Shown here piece by piece: positions 30,638 through 40,298 of a stretch of 64,000 bases of DNA. The notes under the pieces are model-generated. The model saw nothing but the letters and a program-made list of their open reading frames with translations. It made no database searches and was not told the DNA's origin. The translations under genes and the position numbers were made by a program. Positions within the stretch are counted from its first letter, which is position 1, and each line of letters starts with the position of its first letter. This DNA comes from Microbacterium nanhaiense (GTDB lineage: Bacteria > Actinomycetota > Actinomycetes > Actinomycetales > Microbacteriaceae). The DNA is taken from assembly GCF_014646015.1 (NCBI RefSeq), contig NZ_BMMQ01000002.1:487928-551927 (forward strand), in the 5' to 3' direction.

Positions 30638-31746
30638 GATCGTCCTTCATCGGCCGCGCGGAGCAGAACGCAGAACGTCGCACCTCCGCCCGGGGTGTGC
30701 TCGAGGGTCAGCGTACCGTCCATGCCCTCGGTGAAGCCGCGCGAGAGGGCGAGGCCGAGGCCGAGGCCCGCGGTGTTGTCGCGGTCTCCCGCGCGTTGGA
30801 ACGGCGCGAACACGGCGTCGCGGCGATCGTCGGGAATGCCGACACCGTGGTCGATGACCAGGATGCGGACCCGGTCGCCGTCGCGCCTGTTCGCGACCGT
30901 GATCGCTCTGCCCGCGGGCGAGTAGCGCAGGGCATTCGTGATCAGGTTGACGAGTACGCGCTGGAGGAGAACGGGGTCGGCGATGATTCTCGCGTCGTCC
31001 ACGTCGAGCTCGACGGCGCCCAGCCAGGGCTGGAGCTCCTCGAGCGCCGCGCCGACGGCATCCTCGACGGGGAGCGGCGAGAGCGACACCGCCAACACGC
31101 CCGCCTCGGCCCGGCTGACGTCGAGCAGATCGGTGACGAGCCGGGTGAGCGCGTCGAGGCTCTCCGCGGCCGTCTCGAGAAGCTCGGACCGGTCGTCCGC
31201 CGTCAGCCCGTGCGTCGAGCGGAGGCCGCCGATGGCCGCCACGGCCGAGGCGAGCGGGCGTCGCACGTCGTGGCTCACGGCCGAGAGAAGGGCGCTGCGC
31301 ACCTGGTCGGCGGCCTCGGCCGAGGCGGCGGCGGAGGCGCTCTCGGCGGCCTCCGCCGCTGAGGCCTCCGCGGCGCGAGCACGGCGCGCGGCCTGGTCCA
31401 CGATGATGCTGACGAGCACCGCGATCGCGACCGACAGCGCGATCGACACGAGGTGGATGGGGCGTTCGATCGCGATGCTGAACAGCGGTGCCACGAAGAG
31501 CAGATCGAGGAGCACGCCGGAGGCGAGCGCCGCCGTGACGGCGGGCCAGAGCCCACCGACCGCGGCGACGGCAACCACCACGAGCTGGTAGCTCAGTACC
31601 TCGTAGGTGATCGACTCGGGCCGTCGAATGGCGAGGAGCGCCCACGTGAGTACGGGCAGCGCGACCACGGCGACGGCGAAGCCGGCCGCCGTTCGCTGAG
31701 CGCCGAGCGCACCGCCCGTTTGCCGCAGGATCCGGAGCTTCGTCAT
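30634..31746 (-). CDS. KdpD-like sensor histidine kinase lacking the N-terminal sensor domains
   Basis: 370-aa membrane histidine kinase. Residues about 18-125 hold the DUF4118-type helices of KdpD. An Ala-rich coiled linker follows, then the kinase core: H box LLSAVSHDVRRPLASAVAA (His near residue 157), N box NLITNALRYSPAG, G1 DHGVGIPDDRR and G2 TAGLGLGLALSRG. Classical KdpD has about 400 further residues upstream (KdpD and USP domains) that are absent. That leaves the C-terminal half, which in KdpD senses potassium. It lies 20 nt downstream of the KimA-like gene. Confidence 0.87.
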
Positions 31747-31766
31747 GGCACGAAGCCTACGGCTGA

Positions 31767-33776
31767 TCAGCCGCGGGCCGCGTCGGATCGCCCCGCGCGG
31801 TCCTGGCCCGGCAGGGGACGCGAGCGCCGTCCGTACACGAGCTCGGACGAATCCAGGAGCCAGGGCACGAGCGTGACGGCGACGCCGTGTACGAGCATGA
31901 GGCGCGAGGCGAGCCGCCGCGCGCGCCGGTTGTGCAGCACGACCTCCCACCAGTGCCCGACGATGTACTGCGGCAGGTATACCGTGACGACCGAGGGGCC
32001 GTTCTCCTCGCGCAGCGCGTCGATGTAGCGGATGAGCGGGTCGGCGTACGCCCGATAGGGCGAGTCGAGCACCACGAGGGGCACCTCGAGGCCCATCTCC
32101 CTCCACTGAGCCGCGAGCCGATCGGCGTCGTCCTGGTCGACGGCCACGTGCACCGCGCGCGTCTCGCGGTGGTGCGCGGCGATCGCGTAGTCGAGCGCCT
32201 TCAGCACGGGTTTCTGCATCCGGCTGACGAGCACGAGGGCGATGTCGCCGGAGGCGCCGAAGCGCGTCGCGCCGTCGATGACGAGCTCGTGCTCGACATC
32301 GCGGTAGTACCGCCGCACGCCGATCATCAGGAACGCGAGAACGGGGATCGCGATGAACACCAGGTAGGCGCCGTGCGTGAACTTGGTGATCGTCACCACG
32401 ATGAGAACCGCGACCGTCAGGCTCGCGCCGAGCGAGTTGATCGTAAGTCCGACGCGCACCGATCGGCGTTCGCGGGCGGACAGCGCTTCCGAGCGCAGGC
32501 GCCGACGCCAGTGCCGCACCATGCCGATCTGGCCGAGCGTGAAGGAGACGAAGACGCCGATGATGTACAGCTGAACGAGCGTGGTCAGCTGAGCCCGAGA
32601 GATGAGGAGGACGACAATGGCGGCCCCGCCGAGGATGAGCATGCCGTTCGAGAAGACGAGGCGGTCGCCGCGGGTGTTGAGGCTCTTGGGTGCGTATCCG
32701 TCGCGGGCCAGGACCGCCCCGAGCAGCGGGAAGCCGTTGAAGGCCGTGTTCGCGGCGAGCAGGAGGACGCACGCCGTAGCGGCCTGGATGATGAAGAAGG
32801 CAGTGCTTCCGGATCCGAACGTTGCGGCGGCCACCTGCGCGATGAGGCTCGGCTGGGGCGTCGTGCAGTCGAAGCCGGCGAGCTCGCAGGGATCCTCGGC
32901 GTAGTGCACGCCCGAGACGAGCGCGAGGGCGGTGAGGCCCGCGAAGAGGAACACGGCGATGGACCCCATGAGCGCGAGCGTGGCCTGCGCGTTGCGAACC
33001 TTGGGGCGTCGGAAGGCGGGGACCCCGTTCGCGACCGCCTCGACCCCCGTCAACGCGGAGCATCCGCTCGAGAACGCGCGCAGGATGAGGAGGATCACCG
33101 CCACCTGAGCGAGTTCCGGCGCATGCACGGCGTATTGCGCGCTCGACGCGACGGGCGCGTCGCCGAGCGCCGTACGCACGAGACCGGTGACGATCATGAC
33201 GGCGACCGAAGCGACGAAGACGTAGGTCGGGATGGCGAAGGCAAACGACGCCTCGCGCACGCCCCGGAGGTTGACGACCACGATGATCACGACGAAGGCG
33301 ATTGCCAGTTCGATTCGCCATGGCGCGAGCTGCGGCAGCGCGGAGATGATGTTGTCCACGCCCGACGCGACCGAAACCGCGACCGTCAGTACGTAATCGA
33401 CGAGCAGTGCTGCGGCGACGACGACACCCGGTACCTCACCCAGGTTCGTGCGCGCGACCTCGTAGTCCCCACCGCCGGAAGGATAGGCGCGGATGAGCTG
33501 CCGGTAGCTCAGCACCACGACAACGAGCAGCACCACGACGGCCGTGGCGATCAACGGGGTGAACGCCAAGAGCGCGAGGCCGCCGGTGAGCAGGATCATC
33601 ACGAGCTCCTGCGGCGCATAGGCGACCGAGCTGAGCGCGTCGGAGGCGAAGATCGGAAGCGCCCGGCGCTTCGGCAGCAGCTGTTCGGCGCCCTCATCCG
33701 ACGCGATCGGTTCGCCGAGGAGCATCCGTTTCACGGTGGGCGTCTGATCGGATCCGGCCCGAGTGTTGTTTGTCAC
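31767..33776 (-). CDS. KimA-like potassium transporter (APC superfamily)
   Basis: 669-aa membrane protein resembling Bacillus KimA (YdaO) along its length: KRRALPIFASDALSSVAYAP, LSYRQLIRAYPSGGGDYEVA, LVDYVLTVAVSVASGVDNI, ILRAFSSGCSALTGVEAVAN and LLAANTAFNGFPLLGAVLA. About 12 helices are followed by a cytoplasmic C-terminal domain of about 180 aa. KimA imports potassium with protons and is inhibited by c-di-AMP in Bacillus; that control here is inference. GTG start with TAGCGT 8 nt upstream. Likely operon with the KdpD/KdpE-like pair. Confidence 0.85.
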   Translation of the reverse strand: MTNNTRAGSDQTPTVKRMLLGEPIASDEGAEQLLPKRRALPIFASDALSSVAYAPQELVMILLTGGLALLAFTPLIATAVVVLLVVVVLSYRQLIRAYPSGGGDYEVARTNLGEVPGVVVAAALLVDYVLTVAVSVASGVDNIISALPQLAPWRIELAIAFVVIIVVVNLRGVREASFAFAIPTYVFVASVAVMIVTGLVRTALGDAPVASSAQYAVHAPELAQVAVILLILRAFSSGCSALTGVEAVANGVPAFRRPKVRNAQATLALMGSIAVFLFAGLTALALVSGVHYAEDPCELAGFDCTTPQPSLIAQVAAATFGSGSTAFFIIQAATACVLLLAANTAFNGFPLLGAVLARDGYAPKSLNTRGDRLVFSNGMLILGGAAIVVLLISRAQLTTLVQLYIIGVFVSFTLGQIGMVRHWRRRLRSEALSARERRSVRVGLTINSLGASLTVAVLIVVTITKFTHGAYLVFIAIPVLAFLMIGVRRYYRDVEHELVIDGATRFGASGDIALVLVSRMQKPVLKALDYAIAAHHRETRAVHVAVDQDDADRLAAQWREMGLEVPLVVLDSPYRAYADPLIRYIDALREENGPSVVTVYLPQYIVGHWWEVVLHNRRARRLASRLMLVHGVAVTLVPWLLDSSELVYGRRSRPLPGQDRAGRSDAARG

Positions 33777-33875
33777 GTGCGGCGACGCTACGCGCTTGTC
33801 GGAGCGCGGATCGCCATCCTTACGATCTCCATACGGCTCGACGCCGTTTCTTCACGGGATGCTTACGCCGGGGGA

Positions 33876-33881
33876 TAGCCT
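33876..33881 (+). promoter_or_regulatory. -10 box of the DUF885 gene
   Basis: TAGCCT followed by 7 nt (gggaggg) and ATG 33889; probable leaderless start. Confidence 0.45.
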
Positions 33882-33888
33882 GGGAGGG

Positions 33889-35550
33889 ATGTCAGAGACG
33901 CTGCGACCCCAGACCCCGATCGACGCCCTCGCGGAAGAGTGGCTCGACACCCTCGTCGACCTCGACCCGGTGACGGGAACGTACATCGGCCGAACCGATG
34001 GCGACGACCGCTACGGCGACTACAGCCCCGAGGGGCACGCGGCCCTCGCCGCCGCGTCGCGTTCGGTTCTCGACCGCCTCGCCGGGCTCGAAGCGACCGA
34101 CGACGTCGACCGCGTGACGAAGGCCGATCTGACGAGCGAGCTCGAGCTCGGGCTCGCGCTGTACGACGCCGGCTGGCACCTTCGCGATGCCAACGTGCTC
34201 GAAAGCCCCGCTCAGGAGATCCGGCAAGTCTACGACCTCATGCCGAGCGAGAGCGAGGAGGACTGGGGCAACATCGCGGCGCGCCTCGCCGCCGTGCCCG
34301 CCGCCATCGACGGATACATGGCGACGCTCCGCGAGGGAATTCAGCGGGGCATCGTGCCGGCCGTGCGCCAGGTGCACGCGGTGGCCGAGCAGGCGCGATC
34401 GTTCGCGGCCGCGGGTGGGTTCTTCGACGAACTCGTTGACGGATCGCCGGTTTCGGGATCCCTGCACGGCGAGCTGGTCGCGGGTGCGGGAGCCGCTCGC
34501 GAGGCATACGCACGCCTGGCCCGCTTCTTCGACGGCGTGCTCGCGCCGCGGGCAGGCTCCGAGGACGGCGTGGGACGCGAACTGTACGCGCTGCACTCGC
34601 GGCGCTTCCTCGGCGCGGCGGTCGACCTCGACGAGACCTACGAGTGGGGCCTCGAAGAGCTCGCGCGCGTGACCGCCGAGCAGGAGAGGGTCGCGCAGGA
34701 GATCCTGCCGGGGGCGAGCGTGGAGGAGGCCGTCGCGCACCTCGAGGGCGACGTGTCGCGCAAGCTGGTCGGCACCGAGGCGCTCCGCTCCTGGATGCAG
34801 GAGACGGCGGACCGGGCGGTCGCGGAGCTGGGGGAGTCGCACTTCGACATCCCCGCGCCCGTGCGCCGGATCGAGTGCATGATCGCCCCGACGACGTCCG
34901 GTGAGATCTACTACACGGGCCCCAGCGACGACTTCTCGCGCCCCGGCCGAATGTGGTGGTCGGTGCCCGCCGGGGTCGAGACCTTCGACACCTGGCGCGA
35001 GCTGACGACCGTCTACCACGAGGGCGTTCCGGGGCACCACCTGCAGATCGGCCAGGCGGTGTACAACCGCGGCGAACTGAACGCGTGGCGCCGCATGATC
35101 GCTGGCACGTCGGGGCATGCCGAGGGCTGGGCGCTCTACGCGGAACGGCTCATGGAGGAGCTCGGCTATCTCGACGACCCGGCCGCGCGGCTGGGCATGC
35201 TCGACGGTCAGCGCATGCGCGCGGCACGTGTCGTGCTCGACATCGGGGTGCACCTCGGCAAGACCCGCCCCGACGGGCAGGGCACCTGGGACGCCGACTA
35301 TGCCCTGGAGTTCATGCGTCGGAACGTGAACATGGACGACGCGTTCGTGCGCTTCGAGGTGAACCGCTATCTCGGGTGGCCCGGTCAGGCGCCTTCGTAC
35401 AAGGTGGGCCAGCGCATCTGGGAGCAGATCCGCGACGAGCTCGCGGCGCGCGAGGGCGAGGCGTTCTCGCTCAAGGCGTTCCATCGTCGTGCGCTCGACC
35501 TCGGCGGGGTCGGACTCGACACGCTACGTTCGGCTCTTCTCGGCGACTGA
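33889..35550 (+). CDS. DUF885 family metallohydrolase
   Basis: 553-aa DUF885 protein, a family distantly related to zinc peptidases. The HEGVPGHHLQIGQ motif (about residues 378-390) supplies the HExxH-like zinc site, with a downstream SGHAEGWALYAERLMEELG that contains the expected Glu. No signal peptide, so probably cytoplasmic. Substrate unknown; a carboxypeptidase or oligopeptidase role is plausible. The start is chosen by the -10 box. A 14-bp inverted repeat follows its stop. Confidence 0.85.
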   Translation: MSETLRPQTPIDALAEEWLDTLVDLDPVTGTYIGRTDGDDRYGDYSPEGHAALAAASRSVLDRLAGLEATDDVDRVTKADLTSELELGLALYDAGWHLRDANVLESPAQEIRQVYDLMPSESEEDWGNIAARLAAVPAAIDGYMATLREGIQRGIVPAVRQVHAVAEQARSFAAAGGFFDELVDGSPVSGSLHGELVAGAGAAREAYARLARFFDGVLAPRAGSEDGVGRELYALHSRRFLGAAVDLDETYEWGLEELARVTAEQERVAQEILPGASVEEAVAHLEGDVSRKLVGTEALRSWMQETADRAVAELGESHFDIPAPVRRIECMIAPTTSGEIYYTGPSDDFSRPGRMWWSVPAGVETFDTWRELTTVYHEGVPGHHLQIGQAVYNRGELNAWRRMIAGTSGHAEGWALYAERLMEELGYLDDPAARLGMLDGQRMRAARVVLDIGVHLGKTRPDGQGTWDADYALEFMRRNVNMDDAFVRFEVNRYLGWPGQAPSYKVGQRIWEQIRDELAAREGEAFSLKAFHRRALDLGGVGLDTLRSALLGD

Positions 35551-35551
35551 G

Positions 35552-35594
35552 TTGCACTTAAGGTTACCCCGACATTAACCTGTCGGGGTGACCT
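35552..35594 (+). promoter_or_regulatory. MFS promoter overlapped by an inverted repeat
   Basis: TTGCAC (35552-35557), 18 nt, TAACCT (35576-35581), 6 nt, GTG 35588. A 14-bp dyad, 35561-35574 with 35581-35594 (one G-T pair), covers the spacer, the end of the -10 and the start codon. A second dyad, AGGTTA (35561-35566) with TAACCT (35576-35581), shares its left arm. It could be an operator, a terminator for the upstream gene, or both. Confidence 0.5.
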
Positions 35595-36904
35595 CTCTCG
35601 ACACGCATGCCCCGTCCTCGGCCGCCGCGCGGCTCGACCGGGCGCGCTTCGGCCGTCCCCACCTCAAGATCCTGTCCGGATCCGGAGTCGGCTGGGCCCT
35701 CGACGCCATGGACGTCGGGCTCATCTCGTTCATTATCGCGGCGCTCAGCGTCGAGTGGAAGCTCGACGCCTCCACCTCGGGCTGGATCGCCTCCGTCGGC
35801 TTCATCGGCATGGCGATCGGTGCGAGCGTCGGAGGCCTCCTCGCCGACAAGCTCGGGCGTCGCCAGGTCTTCGCCATCACTCTTCTCGTCTACGGTCTCG
35901 CAACCGGTGCGTCCGCGCTTGTCGGAGGGGTCGGCGCCCTTCTCGTCCTGCGATTCTTCGTCGGCCTAGGCCTCGGATCCGAGCTGCCCGTCGCGTCAAC
36001 GTACGTCAGCGAGTTCGCGCCCGCGCGAATCCGCGGCCGCCTCGTCGTCGTGCTCGAAGCGTTCTGGGCGGTTGGTTGGACCGCCTCTGCCGTGATCGGC
36101 TACTACGTGGTGCCGCTCGAGAACGGTTGGCGATGGGCGTTCGCGATCGGCGCCATCCCCGCCGTCTACGCGCTCGTCGTGCGGTGGACGCTGCCCGAGT
36201 CGCCGCGCTGGCTCGAATCGAAGGGCCGGTTCGCGGAGGCACAGGCGATCGTCGATCGCTTCGATCGCGGATCCGCCGCCGCGGCCCCGACGGCGTCGGT
36301 GCCGGCGGGCGCCACGCGATTCACCGACCTGTTCCGCGGCGGCCTCGCGGTGCGCACGATCGCACTGTGGGCAGTGTGGGCCTTCGTGAACTTCAGCTAC
36401 TATGGCGCGTTCATCTGGATCCCGTCGATTCTGCATGCGCAGGGCTTCGACCTCGTGAAGTCGTTCGGTTACACGCTCATCATCACGCTCGCCCAGCTGC
36501 CCGGCTACGCGCTCGCGGCGTGGCTCATCGAGGTGTGGGGACGTCGCGCGACGCTGTCGGTGTTCCTCGTCGGTTCCGCCATCAGCGCGATGCTCTTCGG
36601 CGGCGCCGGCGAGGTCTGGCAGATCCTGCTATTCGGCTGCCTGTTGTCATTCTTCAACCTGGGCGCGTGGGGCGCTCTCTACGCCGTGAGCCCCGAGGTG
36701 TACCCGACCGCGGTGCGCGCCACGGGAGCGGGCGCCGCGGCGGCGGTGGGCAGGGTGGCCTCGATCGTCGCGCCGCTGTTCACGCCGTGGGCGCTCGGCG
36801 TCGGCGGCGCGCCGCTCGTCTTCACGGTCTTCGCGATCTGTTTCGCCGCAGCGGCCGCCTCGGCGTGGGGGCTCAGCGAGCTGAAGGGCCGGTCGCTCAG
36901 CTGA
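35588..36904 (+). CDS. MFS transporter, metabolite:proton symporter type
   Basis: 438-aa major facilitator with 12 predicted helices. Family marks: GGLLADKLGRRQVF in loop 2-3, RFFVGLGLGSELPVASTYVS, EFAPARIRGRLV after helix 4 and LPESPRWLESKGRFAEA at the central loop. The N-terminal SGSGVGWALDAMDVGLISFI resembles nicotinate/aromatic-acid symporters (NiaP-like), but the substrate is not certain. The GTG start is inside a dyad, which suggests regulated expression. Confidence 0.83.
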   Translation: MTSLDTHAPSSAAARLDRARFGRPHLKILSGSGVGWALDAMDVGLISFIIAALSVEWKLDASTSGWIASVGFIGMAIGASVGGLLADKLGRRQVFAITLLVYGLATGASALVGGVGALLVLRFFVGLGLGSELPVASTYVSEFAPARIRGRLVVVLEAFWAVGWTASAVIGYYVVPLENGWRWAFAIGAIPAVYALVVRWTLPESPRWLESKGRFAEAQAIVDRFDRGSAAAAPTASVPAGATRFTDLFRGGLAVRTIALWAVWAFVNFSYYGAFIWIPSILHAQGFDLVKSFGYTLIITLAQLPGYALAAWLIEVWGRRATLSVFLVGSAISAMLFGGAGEVWQILLFGCLLSFFNLGAWGALYAVSPEVYPTAVRATGAGAAAAVGRVASIVAPLFTPWALGVGGAPLVFTVFAICFAAAAASAWGLSELKGRSLS

Positions 36905-36906
36905 CC

Positions 36907-36939
36907 CCATGAGGCCCAGGGAACTCCGGGGCCTCATGG
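36907..36939. terminator. Hairpin between convergent MFS and MATE genes
   Basis: 11-bp stem ccatgaggccc (36907-36917) with gggcctcatgg (36929-36939), 11-nt loop. It lies between two converging stop codons. Confidence 0.75.
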
Positions 36940-36955
36940 CGGTGTTGTGCAACTG

Positions 36956-38446
36956 CTACTTTGCGCGCCGCGACTTCCGTCCCTTGCGCACGGTAATGGC
37001 GCCGGTCTGCGGCAGCGTGATCGAGGTGGTGATGACGGTGTCCACCGCGTCGGATCCCTCGTGCGGGCCGATCAGCGCGATGGGGGTCGTGTCGGTTAGT
37101 ACGCGCGGGTTCACCGGCATGTGTGCGAGCTGACGGTGGGCGCGCACGTAGGCCGGGATCAGGATCACGACCGCGCCAATCCAGGCGACCGGGTTGCTCC
37201 ACGCGACGCCGACGAACCCGAAGAAGGCCCCGAGCGCGATCGCGGCCAGCGTGCGCATGCCGAGCTCGACGGCGCCCGTGATCGTGGGCACGAGCGTGCG
37301 GCCGAGCCCTTGAAGCGCACCCCGGGTGACGAACAGAACCCCGAGGATCCAATAGGTCACGCCATTGATGATGAGCATCGTGTGCGCCAGGTCGACGACG
37401 CCTTCGGCATCGTTGCCGACGAACACCCGCACGACCGGTGCGCCGATGACGACCATGAGCACGCCGAGGAACGCCGAGCCGATGATCGACATCCAGATCG
37501 CCTGCCCGACGCCGCGGCGGATGCGATCGGGCCGACCGCCGCCGAAGTTCTGCGCAACGTACATCGACACGGCAAGACCGAGGGATGCGAGGAACGCGCT
37601 TGCAAGGCTGTCGATGCGGGAGGCGGCCGTGTACGCCGCCACGGCCTCGGCGCCGAGGGAGTTCAGGCGCACCTGCACCGCAATGATGCCGAGGGAGATG
37701 ATCGACGCCTGAAAGCCCATCGGGAGTCCGAGGCGGAGGTGTTCGACGAGCTCGGCGCGGGCGACGCGGAAATCGGCGCGTCCGACGTGGAGCACGGGCA
37801 GGCGCCGGCGGACGTACTCGAGCGTCAGGAGGACGGATACCGCCTGCGAGACAACCGTCGCGAGCGCCGCACCCGCCACGCCCCACCCGAGCGGACCGAC
37901 CATCACGATCACCAGGGCGATGTTCAGCAGGCAGGCGAGGATGAGGAAGATCAGCGGCGTGCGGGAGTCGCCGATCGCGCGAATGATCGCCGCGAGGTAG
38001 TTGAAGAACATCGTCGCGGCGGAGCCGAGGAAGCTCACCTGCGCGAACACCGTCGCGTCGTCGAGAAGCTCGGCGGGCGTCTGCATGAGGATCAGGATGG
38101 GATGCGCGAGCAGGGGAGCCGCGATCGTCAGCACCACGCTCATGGCGGCGGTAAGGATCGTTCCCGTCGCCACGGATCGCCGAACCGCCGTGTGGTCGCC
38201 CGCACCGTACGCCTGTGCGGTCGGAATCGCGAATCCGCTAGTCACGCCGAGCGCGAAGCCGATCAGCAGGAAGATGAGGCTGCCCGTGGCGCCGACCGCG
38301 GCGAGGGCATCGACACCCAGGTGTCGGCCGACGACGACCGTGTCGACGAACTGATACAGCTGCTGCACGACGTTGCCGATGAGCAGAGGGATGGAGAAGG
38401 CGAGAATGACGCGCCACGGCGCGCCGGTCGTGAGAGTGGAGGACAC
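36956..38446 (-). CDS. MATE family efflux transporter
   Basis: Multidrug and toxin extrusion type antiporter, 496 aa from GTG 38446. Twelve helices; family features include SIPLLIGNVVQQLYQFVDTVVVGR, GVDALAAVGATGSL and the second-half AAYTAASRIDSLASAFLASL. A basic KGRKSRRAK tail ends the protein. An upstream ATG at 38548 would add a polar N-terminus and seems less likely because MATE proteins start near the first helix. Substrate unknown. Confidence 0.85.
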   Translation of the reverse strand: MSSTLTTGAPWRVILAFSIPLLIGNVVQQLYQFVDTVVVGRHLGVDALAAVGATGSLIFLLIGFALGVTSGFAIPTAQAYGAGDHTAVRRSVATGTILTAAMSVVLTIAAPLLAHPILILMQTPAELLDDATVFAQVSFLGSAATMFFNYLAAIIRAIGDSRTPLIFLILACLLNIALVIVMVGPLGWGVAGAALATVVSQAVSVLLTLEYVRRRLPVLHVGRADFRVARAELVEHLRLGLPMGFQASIISLGIIAVQVRLNSLGAEAVAAYTAASRIDSLASAFLASLGLAVSMYVAQNFGGGRPDRIRRGVGQAIWMSIIGSAFLGVLMVVIGAPVVRVFVGNDAEGVVDLAHTMLIINGVTYWILGVLFVTRGALQGLGRTLVPTITGAVELGMRTLAAIALGAFFGFVGVAWSNPVAWIGAVVILIPAYVRAHRQLAHMPVNPRVLTDTTPIALIGPHEGSDAVDTVITTSITLPQTGAITVRKGRKSRRAK

Positions 38447-38560
38447 AGCAACTCGAGTCGATCGAAAGATGGGATGAGGGCTGCGCACGCGACGGTGCGA
38501 TCGGATGATCTTATCCGGACGGGCGAGGGTGAGTCGAACGGCGCGCAAGGCGGTTCTTCA

Positions 38561-38566
38561 TAGAAT
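38561..38566 (+). promoter_or_regulatory. -10 box of the SGNH hydrolase gene
   Basis: TAGAAT, 7 nt before GTG 38574. It favours a leaderless start at the GTG over ATG 38565, which lies in the box. Confidence 0.45.
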
Positions 38567-38573
38567 GAGGACC

Positions 38574-39326
38574 GTGACGAGCGTGAGATACGTTGCCATC
38601 GGCGACAGCTTTACCGAGGGCGTGGGAGACGAGCGCGTCGACGGCACGCCGCGCGGCTGGGCCGATCTGGCCGCCGAGGGCTGGGCCGCCTCGCTCGGCG
38701 AGTCGACCGAGTACGCCAACCTCGCGATTCGCGGCAAGCTCGCCTGGCCCGTCGTCGATGGACAACTCGAGGCCGCGCTCGCGCTCGGGCCCACGCACCT
38801 CTCGTTCAACGGCGGTGGCAACGACATGCTGCGCCCGGGGACCGACCTCGAACGCATCGTCGACGCCTTCGTCACGGTCGAGCGTCGCTGTCGCGAGAAC
38901 GGTGTGACGCCGATCCTCCTGGCCGGCGCGGATCCGTCCGGGGGACTGCCGATGTCGAAGCTCATCCGGCGTCGCGGCGATGCGCTGACGGCGGCGGTCA
39001 CGAACCGCCTCCGCCGCACGGAGGGCATCGTCTGGGCCGTCAACTGGACGGACGCGGCCCTGCGGGATCCGGCGTTCTGGTCGCCCGACCGCCTGCACAT
39101 GAACGCGCGCGGACATCACCGCGTGGCCGCCCGCGTGCTCGACGCCCTCGGGCAGCGTGTGCCGGAGGGCTGGTGGGACCTGCCCGAGCAGGGCCAACCG
39201 CACCTCGGCACGCGCGACTACTACCGCGACCACGTCGCGCCGTGGGTCAAGCGTCGCCTCACCGGCCGATCCTCGGGCGACGGCCGCGCACCCAAGTACG
39301 GCGAGTGGATCACGGTTGCGCCCTGA
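38574..39326 (+). CDS. SGNH/GDSL hydrolase
   Basis: 250-aa esterase/lipase-like hydrolase. Block I is YVAIGDSFTEGVGDE with nucleophile Ser near residue 12. Block III is LSFNGGGNDML, and block V is DRLHMNARGHHRVAARVLDAL with Asp and His. No signal peptide, so probably intracellular. The natural substrate cannot be inferred. It is divergent from the MATE gene. Confidence 0.87.
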   Translation: MTSVRYVAIGDSFTEGVGDERVDGTPRGWADLAAEGWAASLGESTEYANLAIRGKLAWPVVDGQLEAALALGPTHLSFNGGGNDMLRPGTDLERIVDAFVTVERRCRENGVTPILLAGADPSGGLPMSKLIRRRGDALTAAVTNRLRRTEGIVWAVNWTDAALRDPAFWSPDRLHMNARGHHRVAARVLDALGQRVPEGWWDLPEQGQPHLGTRDYYRDHVAPWVKRRLTGRSSGDGRAPKYGEWITVAP

Positions 39327-39357
39327 CGGGGATCCGGCTCGGCGCACGTGATTCTCG

Positions 39358-40272
39358 TCAGCGGCGGGCGCGCTCCGTCGCTTCGCGGAGCGCCTGTCGC
39401 TCGGCTTTGCGTGCGTCCCGCACGGCCTTCTCCGCATCGCGCACCGCTTTTCGCGCCTCTCGAACCCGCTTGTCGCCCTCGACGTCGGGCGAGTCCGCTT
39501 CGGCCCATTCGTCAACGCTGACATGGGGCTCGCCGCTGTCGAGCGCGGCGATGTAGCTCTCGACACCGTCCAGGATCCGTTCCACTCCGAAACGGAACGG
39601 ATCGGCCGTGGCAACGAACACGCCGTCGTCGATCGCGCGGCGGAGCGACGGGAACTCGTCGGCCGTGATGACGCGGTCGAAGAGCGCCGACTCGCGAGCG
39701 GACACCTCCTCTGGCGTGAGGCCCGTGACCCGCGATTGCTCGGCGTAGCCCGCAAGCACCATCCCGTACCAGCGCGCGTGTCCGGTGACGGACAGCGCGA
39801 CGGCGACCCGCTCGTCGGAGGTGAGCGGGGTGTTCTCGAGGGACGCCAGACCGGCGTCGAGCCACGCCGAGCTGTTGGGCGTGATCGGGGAGCCGGTGAT
39901 CGGGAGCGCGAGCATCCACGGGTGGCGCACGTACACGAGCACCTGCGCCTCGAACAATGCACGGAGTCGGTTTCGCCACCCCTCCTCGTCGAGGTGACTC
40001 TCCGGCGGAATCCCCGTCGCCTCCTCCTGCATGAGCAGCAGAAGGTCGTCCTTCGCGCTCACATAGCGGTATAGCGACATCGGCGTGAAACCCAGCTTGG
40101 CGGCGACCGCCGCCATCGAGACCGCGCCCAGCCCATCGGCATCCGCGAGCTCGACCGCCGTTTCGACGATGCGCTCGACGCTCATCTCGCGCTTCGGTCC
40201 GCGTTGCGGATCCGCGGCGACGCCCCAGGCCAGGGCGATCCCGCGCGGCAGTTCCGGTTCGGTCTCGGTCAT
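39358..40272 (-). CDS. TetR family regulator with basic C-terminal tail
   Basis: 304-aa TetR-type repressor. HTH: ELADADGLGAVSMAAVAAKL then GFTPMSLYRYVSAKDDLL (about residues 42-78). The ligand domain resembles the TetR_C group of antibiotic regulators (DSGEPHVSVDEWA near its end). The last 38 or so residues form a charged helix (REARKAVRDAEKAVRDARKA) not typical of TetR. Divergent from an ABC exporter, so likely represses that operon and itself. ATG 40272 is set by TAGCAT 6 nt upstream. Confidence 0.88.
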   Translation of the reverse strand: MTETEPELPRGIALAWGVAADPQRGPKREMSVERIVETAVELADADGLGAVSMAAVAAKLGFTPMSLYRYVSAKDDLLLLMQEEATGIPPESHLDEEGWRNRLRALFEAQVLVYVRHPWMLALPITGSPITPNSSAWLDAGLASLENTPLTSDERVAVALSVTGHARWYGMVLAGYAEQSRVTGLTPEEVSARESALFDRVITADEFPSLRRAIDDGVFVATADPFRFGVERILDGVESYIAALDSGEPHVSVDEWAEADSPDVEGDKRVREARKAVRDAEKAVRDARKAERQALREATERARR

Positions 40273-40278
40273 ACGTCC

Positions 40279-40284
40279 ATGCTA
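40279..40284 (-). promoter_or_regulatory. -10 box of the tetR gene
   Basis: TAGCAT on the minus strand, 6 nt before ATG 40272; leaderless start likely. Confidence 0.45.
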
Positions 40285-40298
40285 CTTCTGTGTACGTT

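Noticed and set aside
35561..35581. Iron box (DtxR/IdeR operator) before the MFS gene
   Set aside because: AGGTTA and TAACCT occur, but 9 nt apart instead of the roughly 3 nt of the iron-box palindrome.
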